The translations under genes were made by a program, and so were the position numbers. A stretch of DNA of 64,000 nucleotides from Cyclobacteriaceae bacterium (GTDB taxonomy: Bacteria > Bacteroidota > Bacteroidia > Cytophagales > Cyclobacteriaceae): contig JABFRS010000001.1 of the NCBI GenBank assembly GCA_013141055.1, positions 2,476,567 through 2,540,566 on the forward strand, read 5' to 3'. Positions 26,571 through 35,438 of the stretch are shown here, piece after piece. Below the pieces are notes generated by a model. It did no database searches and had not been told where the DNA came from. It saw only the letters and a program-made list of their open reading frames with translations. How positions within the stretch are numbered: the stretch's first letter is position 1; every line of letters begins with the position of its first letter.

Positions 26571-27856
26571 GACGCTGCCATTTTTCCAACGGCTTCAATT
26601 AATCTGTCAAGATCTTTGGTAGTTGTATACACATGTGGTGTGACACGGACTGCACTTACATTTTCCCATACAATTGTAGTAGTGTGAATCTGATATTCAC
26701 TGAATAGTTTTGAACCTACTTCTCCCGGCGTCATTCCATCAATGCTGAAAGTTCCAAGGGCGCACGAATATTCTGGCTTAAGAGAGATGTGAACTTTTAC
26801 TCTTGGGTTTTTCAAAACGGCGTTGCACCAATAGGTCTTGAGATAGTGTAGTCTCTCTTGTTTTCTTTTGGCACCAATGGCAAGATGAAAATCAATAGCC
26901 TGTCCGATGGCTTGCTCAGGTGCAAAGGAACGTGTTCCCAATGCTTCAAACTTTCTGATATCTGTTCCTTGGGGCTTATCATTTGGAAATAATGGCCAGG
27001 TCTTTTCAATAAGATTTTTTTTCATGTACATCATACCTGTTCCGAAAGGAGCACAAAGCCATTTGTGCAAGCTGGTGCCGAAGTAATCACAATTGAGATC
27101 TGAAATTTTATAATCCAGATGAGCAAATGAATGAGCTGCATCAACAATGGTAGTGATTCCCCTTTTTCGTGCCTCTGCACAAAGTTTTGCGGCAGGGAGA
27201 ATTTGTCCCGTCCATGTGATAAGATGAGTGATGTGCCAGATTTTTGTTTTGGGAGTGGTCGCATTGATGTATGCTTTAATAACCACATCATCATTGTCAA
27301 CCGGAAGGGACAGATTAATCCAACTGATCTTTACTCCTTCACGAAGTTCGCGTTGTTTCCAGGCATGGATCATGTTGGGATAATCCTGCTTTGTCATTAC
27401 AATCTCATCCCCACGTTTCAAATCGATTCCCCATGTGAAGGTTCCAAGAGCTTCAGTAGTATTTCTGTTAATAGCAATTTCTTCACCCGGCACGCCGGCA
27501 AGATCAGCCAGTTTTCTTCGGAGGGGCTCACGTCCTTTGTCAAGGATTTGCCACATATAATAAGTTGGAGCTTCATTGCTAAGGTGGTAATACCGATCCA
27601 CGGCATCCTGAACCACTTTGGGCTGGGGACTTACTCCTCCATTGTTAAGATTTAATATGTTGGTAGTGACGGTGTAAGCCTGAGCCATTCTTGTCCACAG
27701 TTCTTCATCATCTGCCGCAGCTTCTGGCGAAAGTTCATTAAGAGAAAACAATGCATCGGAAATATCTTCTGCGGCTGCCTGTTGCGCAAAGGATGTTAAT
27801 GAAACAGCACCAGCAATACCCATGGTTTTGCGAAAGAACGATCTGCGGGAGTTCAT
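26567..27856 (-). CDS. Tat-exported class V aminotransferase-like enzyme
   Basis: A 429-residue PLP enzyme with a twin-arginine signal (NSRRSFFRKTMGIAG, cleavage near residue 28). PLP is held by K265 in TSLHKWLCAP with D239 in VDAAHS, the class V pattern shared with isopenicillin-N epimerase and cysteine desulfurases. NRNTTEAL (131-138) is the phosphate-binding turn. Periplasmic location is unusual for a PLP enzyme, but Tat carries folded, cofactor-loaded proteins. Substrate unknown; epimerase-like or lyase activity is possible. Confidence 0.85.
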   Translation of the reverse strand: MNSRRSFFRKTMGIAGAVSLTSFAQQAAAEDISDALFSLNELSPEAAADDEELWTRMAQAYTVTTNILNLNNGGVSPQPKVVQDAVDRYYHLSNEAPTYYMWQILDKGREPLRRKLADLAGVPGEEIAINRNTTEALGTFTWGIDLKRGDEIVMTKQDYPNMIHAWKQRELREGVKISWINLSLPVDNDDVVIKAYINATTPKTKIWHITHLITWTGQILPAAKLCAEARKRGITTIVDAAHSFAHLDYKISDLNCDYFGTSLHKWLCAPFGTGMMYMKKNLIEKTWPLFPNDKPQGTDIRKFEALGTRSFAPEQAIGQAIDFHLAIGAKRKQERLHYLKTYWCNAVLKNPRVKVHISLKPEYSCALGTFSIDGMTPGEVGSKLFSEYQIHTTTIVWENVSAVRVTPHVYTTTKDLDRLIEAVGKMAAS

Positions 27857-27931
27857 AATGAGAAATTAAAATGAACAATGAAGATAGCGAATTGAAGTGA
27901 GATTTTTCTGACGGAAAGTCCATCAGAAAAT

Positions 27932-28327
27932 TTAATCCTCCATGTCTTTTAATTCTATTTCCAGAGCACGTGTGCTGATGTAGATCTCATTTAACGAAAG
28001 TGCGAGAGAGACAAGTAGAAACAATAAGCTCAAAGCAAAAATTGCATATGCCCCTGTTTCATGTTCGAGATAGATGAAAAGCATTGAAAGTACACAAAAG
28101 AAAAAACTGAGAATCCCTGTTGCCTGCATTTGTTTTATGAGGGTGAGCCTTCTGTGGAGATTGACGATCTGCGCCTTTACAAGATGCTTATCTTCAGTGA
28201 GAAGCTTATACTCAGCATGAAGTTTTCGGATGAGAGATGCCAAAGCCAGAAAACGATTTGTATAGGCAAGCATCAATAACGTAATGGCTGGAAAGAGAAG
28301 AGCGGGGGTATTGATGGAGATTTGCAT
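27932..28327 (-). CDS. DUF2721 membrane protein
   Basis: A 131-residue protein with three membrane helices (about 8-28, 64-84, 94-114). The segments RFLALASLIRKLHAEY and LHRRLTLIKQMQATGILSFFFC match the DUF2721 family, of unknown function. It lies 1 nt after the MFS gene on the same strand. Confidence 0.8.
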   Translation of the reverse strand: MQISINTPALLFPAITLLMLAYTNRFLALASLIRKLHAEYKLLTEDKHLVKAQIVNLHRRLTLIKQMQATGILSFFFCVLSMLFIYLEHETGAYAIFALSLLFLLVSLALSLNEIYISTRALEIELKDMED

Positions 28328-28328
28328 A

Positions 28329-29558
28329 TCAATTTACATTTTCCAGTTTTCTGATAGCAGGAGCTTTCCATGCAGTAAGACCCACTACCAATAAAGTCAT
28401 AACTCCTCCAAAGATAACCGATGGTACAACCTTCATAACTCGCGCGGCAATACCTGATTCGAAAGCACCAATTTCATTTGAAGATCCGATAAAGATATTA
28501 TTAACTGCAGAGACACGACCCTTCATGTTTTCGGGAGTTAGGGTTTGTAATAATGTTCCTCTTACAATAACACTAACGCAATCAAAAGCACCACTAATGG
28601 CTAACACTCCCATCGATATCCAAAAATTAGTGGAGACAGCAAATAAGATCATGCATACTCCAAAGCCACCCACTGCGAAGAGTAAGATTTTCCCCATACT
28701 CTTTTTAATAGGATAATGCGTTAGGTAAACCGCTGTCAACACAGCTCCAATGCCAGGTGCTGACCGAAGAAATCCTAATCCCACCTTTCCAACGCCAAGA
28801 ATCTGATCGGCAAAAATGGGAAGCAATGCAATGGCGCCACCAAACAGAACGGCAAACAGATCCAGTGATATGGCGTTAAAAATGATCTTGTTTTGAAAGA
28901 CAAATTTTAATCCTGCTTTGATTTTATCAGCAATACCCTGCTCTTCTGTCATGGGTGGTAAGGGCTTGTTAGGCACCATCATCGCCATCGATAATCCAAT
29001 CAGCATCAAGGCAACATCCATTGAATAGGCAGCACTGATTCCAAAAAAGCCGTAGATCAATCCTCCAATCGGTGGGCCACCGATAGATGCCATTTCCCAT
29101 AAAGTACTGTTCCAGGAAATTGCATTTTGATACAATTCGCGTGGAACCAACTGAGGCATAAAAGAAAATAGTGCAGGTGTAATAAAACCTCTTGCAATAC
29201 CACTTACGAAAATGACCGCATAGATGGGCCATATGCCATAATTCAAAATGAAGCCACCCAGATCAGAAGTGAAACTCAATAGAGCTAAGGAGCAGAGGAA
29301 TAATGTTGCCAATGTGACAACGATGATTTGTTTGCGCTGAATAATATCTGCAAGATGTCCCGCGTACAATGAAACAACGATTGACGGAATGGCTTCTGCA
29401 AGTCCGATCAATCCAAGTGATAAAGGATCTTTGGTGATTTCATATACCTGCCATCCGACAACGACTGCCTGGATGTTAATCGCAAGCGTTACACAAAAAC
29501 GTGCGCTGATGAATAAACGAAAGTCGCGGATATGAAGTGCGGCGTAAGGACTGCTCAT
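28329..29558 (-). CDS. MFS exporter (EntS/MFS_3 type)
   Basis: A 409-residue major facilitator protein with about 12 membrane helices. The conserved loop between helices 2 and 3 reads GHLADIIQRKQII, and the first helix region FRLFISARFCVTLAINIQAVVVGWQVYEIT fits the EntS/multidrug-exporter branch. The substrate is unknown. Its start overlaps the stop of the upstream NadR-like gene by one base (TAATG), so the two are translationally coupled. Confidence 0.87.
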   Translation of the reverse strand: MSSPYAALHIRDFRLFISARFCVTLAINIQAVVVGWQVYEITKDPLSLGLIGLAEAIPSIVVSLYAGHLADIIQRKQIIVVTLATLFLCSLALLSFTSDLGGFILNYGIWPIYAVIFVSGIARGFITPALFSFMPQLVPRELYQNAISWNSTLWEMASIGGPPIGGLIYGFFGISAAYSMDVALMLIGLSMAMMVPNKPLPPMTEEQGIADKIKAGLKFVFQNKIIFNAISLDLFAVLFGGAIALLPIFADQILGVGKVGLGFLRSAPGIGAVLTAVYLTHYPIKKSMGKILLFAVGGFGVCMILFAVSTNFWISMGVLAISGAFDCVSVIVRGTLLQTLTPENMKGRVSAVNNIFIGSSNEIGAFESGIAARVMKVVPSVIFGGVMTLLVVGLTAWKAPAIRKLENVN

Positions 29559-30106
29559 TAACTTGGAACTAAAATTCTTTCAATAGCGTCGGTTGCTTTC
29601 TTTCTCCTTTCTTCACGACTACCCGAAATCTCTACTGTTGGTATTTTTGATTCAACTGCTTCCTTTTTATAAATGTTCCAGAAATATTCCCGCTTATCAG
29701 GATGTTCTCTTTGTGGATCTTCTTCCCAGGGAATGTCAATGTTGGTAAGCAAAAGCAGATCATAATGACGGGATTGCATTGCTTTAAGAATCTCCGGATC
29801 ACATATGCCGAATTTTTCTTCACTCCAGACCTTTATGATGATAAGATTCGTATCACAGATGAGAACACCTTTGGCTGTCTGCATCCACTCATCCTCAACG
29901 CGTAACTGACCGTGAGCAATTTTTGTTAGATCTGATTGATCGTAAGGACGATTAAGTTTGTTGAGATAGGCACGTGCGTATTCAGGTACCCATTCTGTCT
30001 TAAACCTGCCGGCGAGATATTGAGAAAGGTCAGTTTTGCCGGTGCACTCAGGGCCAATAATTGCCACTTTTTTAACGAGATCAGAAGTAGGGTGAGTCGC
30101 CAGCAT
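29558..30106 (-). CDS. NadR/AAA_28-like P-loop kinase
   Basis: A 182-residue P-loop protein: Walker A GPECTGKT (18-25), then WVPEYARAYLNKL and a DTNLIIIKVWSEEKFG segment typical of the ribosylnicotinamide-kinase domain of NadR. Phosphorylation of nicotinamide riboside for NAD salvage is the usual proposal. The nicotinamide riboside transporter gene pnuC, a frequent neighbour in this phylum, is not present here, so the substrate is less certain. Confidence 0.75.
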   Translation of the reverse strand: MLATHPTSDLVKKVAIIGPECTGKTDLSQYLAGRFKTEWVPEYARAYLNKLNRPYDQSDLTKIAHGQLRVEDEWMQTAKGVLICDTNLIIIKVWSEEKFGICDPEILKAMQSRHYDLLLLTNIDIPWEEDPQREHPDKREYFWNIYKKEAVESKIPTVEISGSREERRKKATDAIERILVPS

Positions 30107-30225
30107 TGATGCAAGATACCAGAATTAGCGTCAATTTGACCGGTTTTTGACTGTGACGTTGAATGGCCATTTTATTAAGACGTCAGGTCTCCTTATCTTT
30201 CAGGTCAATTAATTAATTGAATTAA

Positions 30226-31683
30226 GTGAAGCGCAGGAAAGCATTAAAGCAGATTGGTTGGGGTCTTTCGGGAAGTATTTTGCTGCCTTCTTTATTGGAC
30301 GCTTGTGCCAGCAATGATCCAGGGCCGGAAATTAACTACAGCGGAACGGTAGGCGTTATTGGAAGCGGCGCAGCGGGCTTATACGCAGCAGACGTTCTCC
30401 GATCAAAAGGAGTTAAGGTGATTATTTTTGAAGCTCAGGATCAGTTGGGTGGAAGGGTTTGCTCACTTCGCAATCAATCCATTTTACAGCACCCGTATAT
30501 ACCACAACTAAGTTCAGTCTTTCCATTGGAGCTGGGGGCCCAGACAATTGTTGGTTCAAATTCTATTTTGGGAAAAATTTTCAAGGACTACAATTTAACG
30601 TCCATTGAGCTTGCTCCCTCCGATAACACTTTTGTTTTAGGCAATCAGGCCAAGACTGAGGGTGATTGGGGAAATGATGTTGATTTCATAAAAGCTAAAA
30701 ATTTTAAGTCCGATGTTCCTAATAAAGTAGGAAGTGGTCTGACAGTGAATGATGCTGCAGTAAGTTTTGGTGTTGCTCCAAGAGGACTTGGAATGGTAAA
30801 TGGACAGATCAGTAACGCACATGGAGCAAGCAGTACATCCATTGGTATTGGTGTCCTTGCTGAAGACGAAAGACTTTTAGCCACCAGTGGCAATGATCTT
30901 AAGGTACTTCAACTTCGTTCAAATCCTTTACAGGACATTCTGATTTCACGTTTTAGTACTGTTCAGGATCTTGTAAAACTTAGCACCCCGATCTCATCGG
31001 TGAATTATGGAGGTGAGAAAATAACCTTAACAGCAAAAGACAATTCAACTTTTGAAGTCGATAAACTTATCGTTACTGTACCCATCAGTATTTTAAAAAG
31101 TGGTGGTATCTCTTTCGCCCCGGGATTGCCAGGTGATTTTACAGGAGCGCTCGCCAAGTTTTCAATGGGAGCTTCCATTCGTGTTATTCTTGAATTCAAA
31201 AAGAATTTCTGGGGGCCAGCAACTGGATTTGTCTGGGGATCAACGGAAGTGCCTGAATATTTCAGCGCGGGAGTTGGAAGCGAATTTAATCAGACTCTTT
31301 CCATCACAGTGCACGGTGACAAGGCTGCGCAATACTCAGCGATGAGCAATGATGCTATTGTGAATGCCATTATTGCTGATCTTGATTTAATCTACGCCGG
31401 ACAAGGAACTCAGTTTATCCGCAAGGATGTGAATACTGAGAAAAACATTTACATTATTGAAGACTAGACAAAGCGTGAGTACATCAAAGGAGGATTTTCT
31501 TATCCTTTAGCAGGTGCCACAAATGAAGACCGCAAAACACTTTGCAAACCAATTTCTGATAAATTATTCTTTGCTGGCGAAGCGACGGATGTCACTGGTC
31601 AGGCAGGTATGATCAATGGAGCTTTGGCTTCCGCCGAACGCGTAGTGGAAGATGTGGTAAAGTCCATCACAGGTGTAGTTTGA
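30226..31683 (+). pseudogene. FAD-dependent amine oxidase interrupted by an in-frame TAG
   Basis: The frame from the GTG at 30226 encodes a twin-arginine, lipobox-like signal (KRRKALKQIG and LLDACAS), an FAD-binding GSGAAGLYAADVL (46-58) with LGGRV, and an amine-oxidase body, then meets TAG at 31465-31467 after 413 residues. The same frame continues to 31683 with KREYIKGGFSYPLAG and FFAGEATDVTGQAGMINGAL, the family's C-terminal FAD-contact region. The family has Trp at the stop position (EDW before the Tyr/Gly-Gly segment), so a single TGG-to-TAG change explains it. Without the tail the enzyme should not bind FAD properly. A sequencing error or amber readthrough are the alternatives. Confidence 0.85.
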
Positions 31684-31689
31684 TTTTAC

Positions 31690-32304
31690 CTACAACTCTA
31701 GTCCTCTTTTTTTAAGCTCTGTTTTAAGAGTGTCTGCTCCTTTGAAGTGGATGGCGTCTATGCCAATGGCCTTTGCGGCTTCAATATTTTTCAGATTATC
31801 ATCGATGAAGATCGATCGCTCAGGAGAAATGGAATACCGATTTAGGAGAATGTGATAAAATTCAGGGAATGGTTTGCGCGTTTTTTCGACACCACTTACT
31901 ACAATTCCCTCAAACCAATGAAGAAACTCAAAGTTTTCCAGTGCCCAGGGGAAAGTTTCAGCCGACCAGTTTGTTAGAGCGTATAGACGATGACTCTTAC
32001 TTTCTTTAATGGATTTTAAAATTGCCACTGTATCATGAATAGGCCCTCCAATGGTTTCCTTCCACCGATCATACCATGCACGAATAGCATGTTCGTATTG
32101 AGGAAATTGTAAGACAAGCTCTTCAGTAGCTTCCTGAAATGTGCGTCCCGCATCCTGCTTTTCGTTCCACTCATGTGTACAAACATTGTTTAAAAACCAG
32201 GTGACTTCTTCTTCACCTTTCAGAATCTTATTATAGAGATAACGAGGATCCCAATCGATCAGAACGTTTCCGAGATCAAATATGATGGTATCTGCCTTTT
32301 GCAT
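31690..32304 (-). CDS. HAD-superfamily phosphatase (YihX-like)
   Basis: A 204-residue HAD hydrolase. Motif I is IIFDLGNVLIDWD (D10), motif II ALTNWS, and motifs III/IV are ...RKPFPEFY and IFIDDNLKNIEAAK. The FDLGNVL form with Gly two residues after the nucleophile, and the helical cap, match the YihX sugar-phosphatase group. The physiological substrate is not known. It sits 18 nt after a GNAT gene on the same strand. Confidence 0.87.
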   Translation of the reverse strand: MQKADTIIFDLGNVLIDWDPRYLYNKILKGEEEVTWFLNNVCTHEWNEKQDAGRTFQEATEELVLQFPQYEHAIRAWYDRWKETIGGPIHDTVAILKSIKESKSHRLYALTNWSAETFPWALENFEFLHWFEGIVVSGVEKTRKPFPEFYHILLNRYSISPERSIFIDDNLKNIEAAKAIGIDAIHFKGADTLKTELKKRGLEL

Positions 32305-32322
32305 GAATTATGTCTTGAGAAT

Positions 32323-32835
32323 TTATTTTTTTAGTTTGATAAACTGAACACATTTGCCGCCATGAGCTTCGAATTCTTTTTCAAATTGCATTCCAATTTT
32401 TTCAAGGACGTGGATTGAATTACGGTTTTCTTTCATTGCCTTGCCAACTATTTTCTTTAATCCTGACTGATTGAATCCGAAATCAAGACAAGCGCTGGCG
32501 GCTTCTGTTGCGAATCCATTGCCCCAATAGTTTCTTGAGAGACGAAAGCCGATATCAGTTTCTTTATTTTCTCTATTGAAGTTCAAGCCACACCATCCCA
32601 GATACTCAGCCGGATCTTTTGATAGAATGGTCCATCGTCCATAACCATACTTTTTGTATTGATCGTACTCCCGGATGAGATTAGAGGCTTCGTTGATTGT
32701 TTTGAAAGCTTCATCACCAGTGAAGCGAATGACTTCAGGATCGGAATTCAAATCAAACATGAACTTCGCATCTGACGGAAGAAATTCTCTCAGCACCAGG
32801 CGTTGGGTAGTAATGATGACTTTAGGTTCACTCAT
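32323..32835 (-). CDS. GNAT acetyltransferase (RimJ/RimL type)
   Basis: A 170-residue GNAT beginning with RLVLREFLPSDAKFMFDLNSD, the usual RimJ/RimL-like entry, and carrying the acetyl-CoA site RNYWGNGFATEAASACLDF (about 104-122). The target amine is unknown. Its start overlaps the stop of the esterase gene by 8 bp, so it is coupled to that gene and may modify a product of the neighbouring ligase cluster, which is speculative. Confidence 0.85.
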   Translation of the reverse strand: MSEPKVIITTQRLVLREFLPSDAKFMFDLNSDPEVIRFTGDEAFKTINEASNLIREYDQYKKYGYGRWTILSKDPAEYLGWCGLNFNRENKETDIGFRLSRNYWGNGFATEAASACLDFGFNQSGLKKIVGKAMKENRNSIHVLEKIGMQFEKEFEAHGGKCVQFIKLKK

Positions 32836-33685
32836 TGTTTCCGAATGCCCATTTCAGGAATTCAGGCATTGCTTGTGACCAGGTTTCCTGATTATGCTTG
32901 CCGTTCTTGATCTCAAGATATTGAATGTCATGAAAGGGACGATATCCTTTTCGCGTAAGCTCTGTGATAAGGTCCATCGTATCATCAATAGAATCGATGA
33001 CGCCATTTTTGTTTCTGTCACTGTTCTCATCCTGCGTCCCGGTTTGAAACCAGAATTTCATTCCAGGTTTGAATTTTCCTCTTCTTACTTGCAGATGCAT
33101 CAGCCGGTCGCGGTAATCTGAATAAAAAATGCTGCGTGTGTCACGCTTTCTCCACCAGAATGATCCGCTGAAAATTCCAGCCTTGCTGAAAACTTCCGGG
33201 TTATTCCATACGATGTCAATTGCGGATAAGCCGCCCAATGAATATCCCGCCATTGCGTGGGCAGAAAGAGAGGGGTCGATAGGGTATTTATATGTGAGGT
33301 AGGGGATGAGCTCTGTAATTATGTAATCTGAATAGGCTTTTGCCATTTTTCCGCGACCAAAATAATCTGATCTGAATGCTACGCCATATTCCTGCATCCG
33401 ATCCGCAGCCATGACTCCAACCACAATGATTTCCGGAATAATCTTTTCGGCAACCAGCTTCTCCACTGTCGCCTTTACTTTGACTGCATCGCTATCCTGA
33501 CCGTCATTGAGGATCAACAAAGGATACAATTTGCTTTTATCAAGCACCAAAGGAGTCATAATCTCCACCTCGACATTGCGCTGAAGCAATTTCGTGTAGA
33601 TATCGCTAAGCTTTTCAGAACGGTAGGCAAGCGCTGGTTCAGCAATAGCAGATGGATCTTCAGCTTTATTTAGGTCTTCCGGCAT
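32828..33685 (-). CDS. Enterochelin-esterase-like alpha/beta hydrolase
   Basis: A 285-residue putative esterase without a signal peptide. The nucleophile is S149 in GYSLGG and a likely catalytic His lies in GKHNQETW. A loop DRNKNGVIDSIDD (about residues 228-240) has the spacing of an EF-hand calcium site. The fold matches the Fes/esterase-D group that cleaves esters or amides of small peptidic compounds. It diverges from the ligase cluster at 33768-39616 and probably shares its theme. An exact -7 element lies 9 nt upstream. Confidence 0.8.
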   Translation of the reverse strand: MPEDLNKAEDPSAIAEPALAYRSEKLSDIYTKLLQRNVEVEIMTPLVLDKSKLYPLLILNDGQDSDAVKVKATVEKLVAEKIIPEIIVVGVMAADRMQEYGVAFRSDYFGRGKMAKAYSDYIITELIPYLTYKYPIDPSLSAHAMAGYSLGGLSAIDIVWNNPEVFSKAGIFSGSFWWRKRDTRSIFYSDYRDRLMHLQVRRGKFKPGMKFWFQTGTQDENSDRNKNGVIDSIDDTMDLITELTRKGYRPFHDIQYLEIKNGKHNQETWSQAMPEFLKWAFGNNE

Positions 33686-33694
33686 TTATGCTTG

Positions 33695-33702
33695 CAAAAA
33701 TA
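33695..33702 (-). promoter_or_regulatory. -7 element of the esterase-GNAT-HAD genes
   Basis: TATTTTTG on the minus strand matches TAnnTTTG and ends 9 nt before the ATG at 33685, which predicts a leader of only a few bases. Confidence 0.5.
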
Positions 33703-33767
33703 GAACAACGGTGGTTAACTTACCTGACTGATTTTATTAATTATCAGGGTATTTCAAATCAAATCTT

Positions 33768-34475
33768 ATGTACGAACATTATCATCGTTGGTATTCCCCA
33801 AGTCTGAGTCGCGATATTGAAGTGCTTGCGTTTGGGACGCGTGGTTATCCAATCATGTTGTTCCCCACTTCCATGGGACATTTTACAGAGAACAAGGATT
33901 TTAAACTGATTGATAGTGTTGCATGGTTTGTTGAAGAAGGACTTGTGAAAATTTATTGCCCTGATGGAATCGACTCTTCGAGTTGGTACAATAAAAATAT
34001 TCATCCTGCGCAGCGAGTCATTAATCACATGTGGTATGATAATTTTTTACTGACAGAGCTTGTTCCACTCATGCAGCGCGAAACCGGAGTAGGTCGCGTG
34101 GCAACCGCGGGCTGCAGTTTTGGTGGATATCATGCTACCAATTTTGCATTCAGACATCCTGAAGTTGTAAAGTATGTTTTTAATATGGGTGCAGCTTTTG
34201 ATATCAAGGATCAGCTGGATGGATATTATGATGATAATGTGTACTTCAACAATCCTCCCGACTTCATTCCCAACGCACATAATGATTTCTTCCACGATAT
34301 GTTTGTCGTATTAGGTACTGGTACACACGATATGTGCTGGAGCGCGAATGAGAAAATGGCAGAAGTGTTTCGTAATAAAGGCATTCATCACTGGCTTGAT
34401 GTCAGACACAATGCTCCTCACGACTGGCCGGCGTGGAGAGAAATGTTCCCTCACTATTTATCAATGATCCGCTAA
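33768..34475 (+). CDS. Esterase-family alpha/beta hydrolase of the ligase cluster
   Basis: A 235-residue cytoplasmic hydrolase of the putative-esterase type. Nucleophile S117 lies in AGCSFGGYHA and the likely catalytic His is H218 in NAPHDWPAW. It begins directly MYEHYHRWYSPSLSRDIEVL with no signal peptide. It is the first plus-strand gene of a run leading into two ATP-grasp-type genes, a GCS2 ligase and a glutamine amidotransferase; such esterases recur beside amidoligases, so cleavage or release of the cluster's product is inferred. Confidence 0.8.
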   Translation: MYEHYHRWYSPSLSRDIEVLAFGTRGYPIMLFPTSMGHFTENKDFKLIDSVAWFVEEGLVKIYCPDGIDSSSWYNKNIHPAQRVINHMWYDNFLLTELVPLMQRETGVGRVATAGCSFGGYHATNFAFRHPEVVKYVFNMGAAFDIKDQLDGYYDDNVYFNNPPDFIPNAHNDFFHDMFVVLGTGTHDMCWSANEKMAEVFRNKGIHHWLDVRHNAPHDWPAWREMFPHYLSMIR

Positions 34476-34501
34476 GAAATCATTTTTTAAACCTGAGCCA
34501 C

Positions 34502-35431
34502 GTGAAAGGAATTTTTATTAAACTTTTTTCACTTACCCTATTTGTAGCTTCTTCCAATTTCCTGCTGGCATCGGTCAACATCCAAACATCGGTTGACATC
34601 GGAGGTATTAAACAATGGATCAGTATCAAGGGAGCTAACGATAGCGATCCGGTTTTACTTTTTTTGCATGGAGGTCCGGGTAACTCGGTCATGAGTTATG
34701 CAGATAAGTTTACAAATGACTTACAAAAACACTTTATCGTAGTACAATGGGATCAGCGTGAAGCGGGAACCACGGCAAAATTGAATGCCTCCAATCAACC
34801 TTTGACAGTAGCTTTAATGGAGGAAGATGCTCGGGAGCTTGTCGATTATCTGAGATTAAAATTCAGTCGCGATAAAATTTTTCTAATGGGTCACTCGTGG
34901 GGCGGATTTCTGGGTCTTAAACTAGCAGCGGATCATCCCGATCTGTTTGAGGCTTACTTTGCTGTGAGCCCCATGGTATATCAGGACGAAAGCGAACAAC
35001 GCTCCCTTGCATGGATGAAAGAAAAGGGCAAGGGGAATACTCAGGAATTAAAAGAGCTTGCCATGGTTAGGATCCCTTTTCAATCTGTGGGTGATCTTTA
35101 TTATCACCGTAAGTGGTTGGCTGTGGGAATGGGATCGAAAGCACCTTTCAAAGCTTTTGTGGAAAGCTGGGATAAGAAATGGTTGGGATTATTTCTGGAA
35201 GCTTCAAAAGTTAACTTTTTTGAGGTCGCACCTGAAATCAAATGCCCTATATACTTCTTTGTGGGAAAGCGAGATTATCAGACACATTCAGGATTGACAG
35301 AAGAATATTATAAAATGCTGAAAGCAGGAAAAAAGGACTTATTTTGGTTTACTAATTCAGCACATAATCTTAACCTAACCGAATCACGAAAATTCCAACA
35401 GATCGTTATTTCACTGAAGTCAAAAAATTAA
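34502..35431 (+). CDS. Exported alpha/beta hydrolase (proline iminopeptidase-like)
   Basis: A 309-residue hydrolase read from a GTG at 34502. The frame is open further upstream to an ATG inside the previous gene, but GTG places a good signal peptide (IKLFSLTLFVASSNFLLAS) at the N-terminus. Oxyanion motif HGGPG, nucleophile GHSWGG, acid GKRDYQ and a final NSAHNL His give a complete triad of the S33 iminopeptidase type. It lies 26 nt after the esterase and 7 nt before the ATP-grasp gene, so is co-transcribed. An exported aminopeptidase would fit trimming or recycling of a peptide-like product. Confidence 0.8.
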   Translation: MKGIFIKLFSLTLFVASSNFLLASVNIQTSVDIGGIKQWISIKGANDSDPVLLFLHGGPGNSVMSYADKFTNDLQKHFIVVQWDQREAGTTAKLNASNQPLTVALMEEDARELVDYLRLKFSRDKIFLMGHSWGGFLGLKLAADHPDLFEAYFAVSPMVYQDESEQRSLAWMKEKGKGNTQELKELAMVRIPFQSVGDLYYHRKWLAVGMGSKAPFKAFVESWDKKWLGLFLEASKVNFFEVAPEIKCPIYFFVGKRDYQTHSGLTEEYYKMLKAGKKDLFWFTNSAHNLNLTESRKFQQIVISLKSKN

Positions 35432-35438
35432 AACCATC

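Noticed and set aside
34433-34501. Upstream start for the iminopeptidase-like hydrolase
   Set aside because: It would overlap the esterase gene and put 23 non-conserved residues before a good signal peptide; GTG at 34502 is better.
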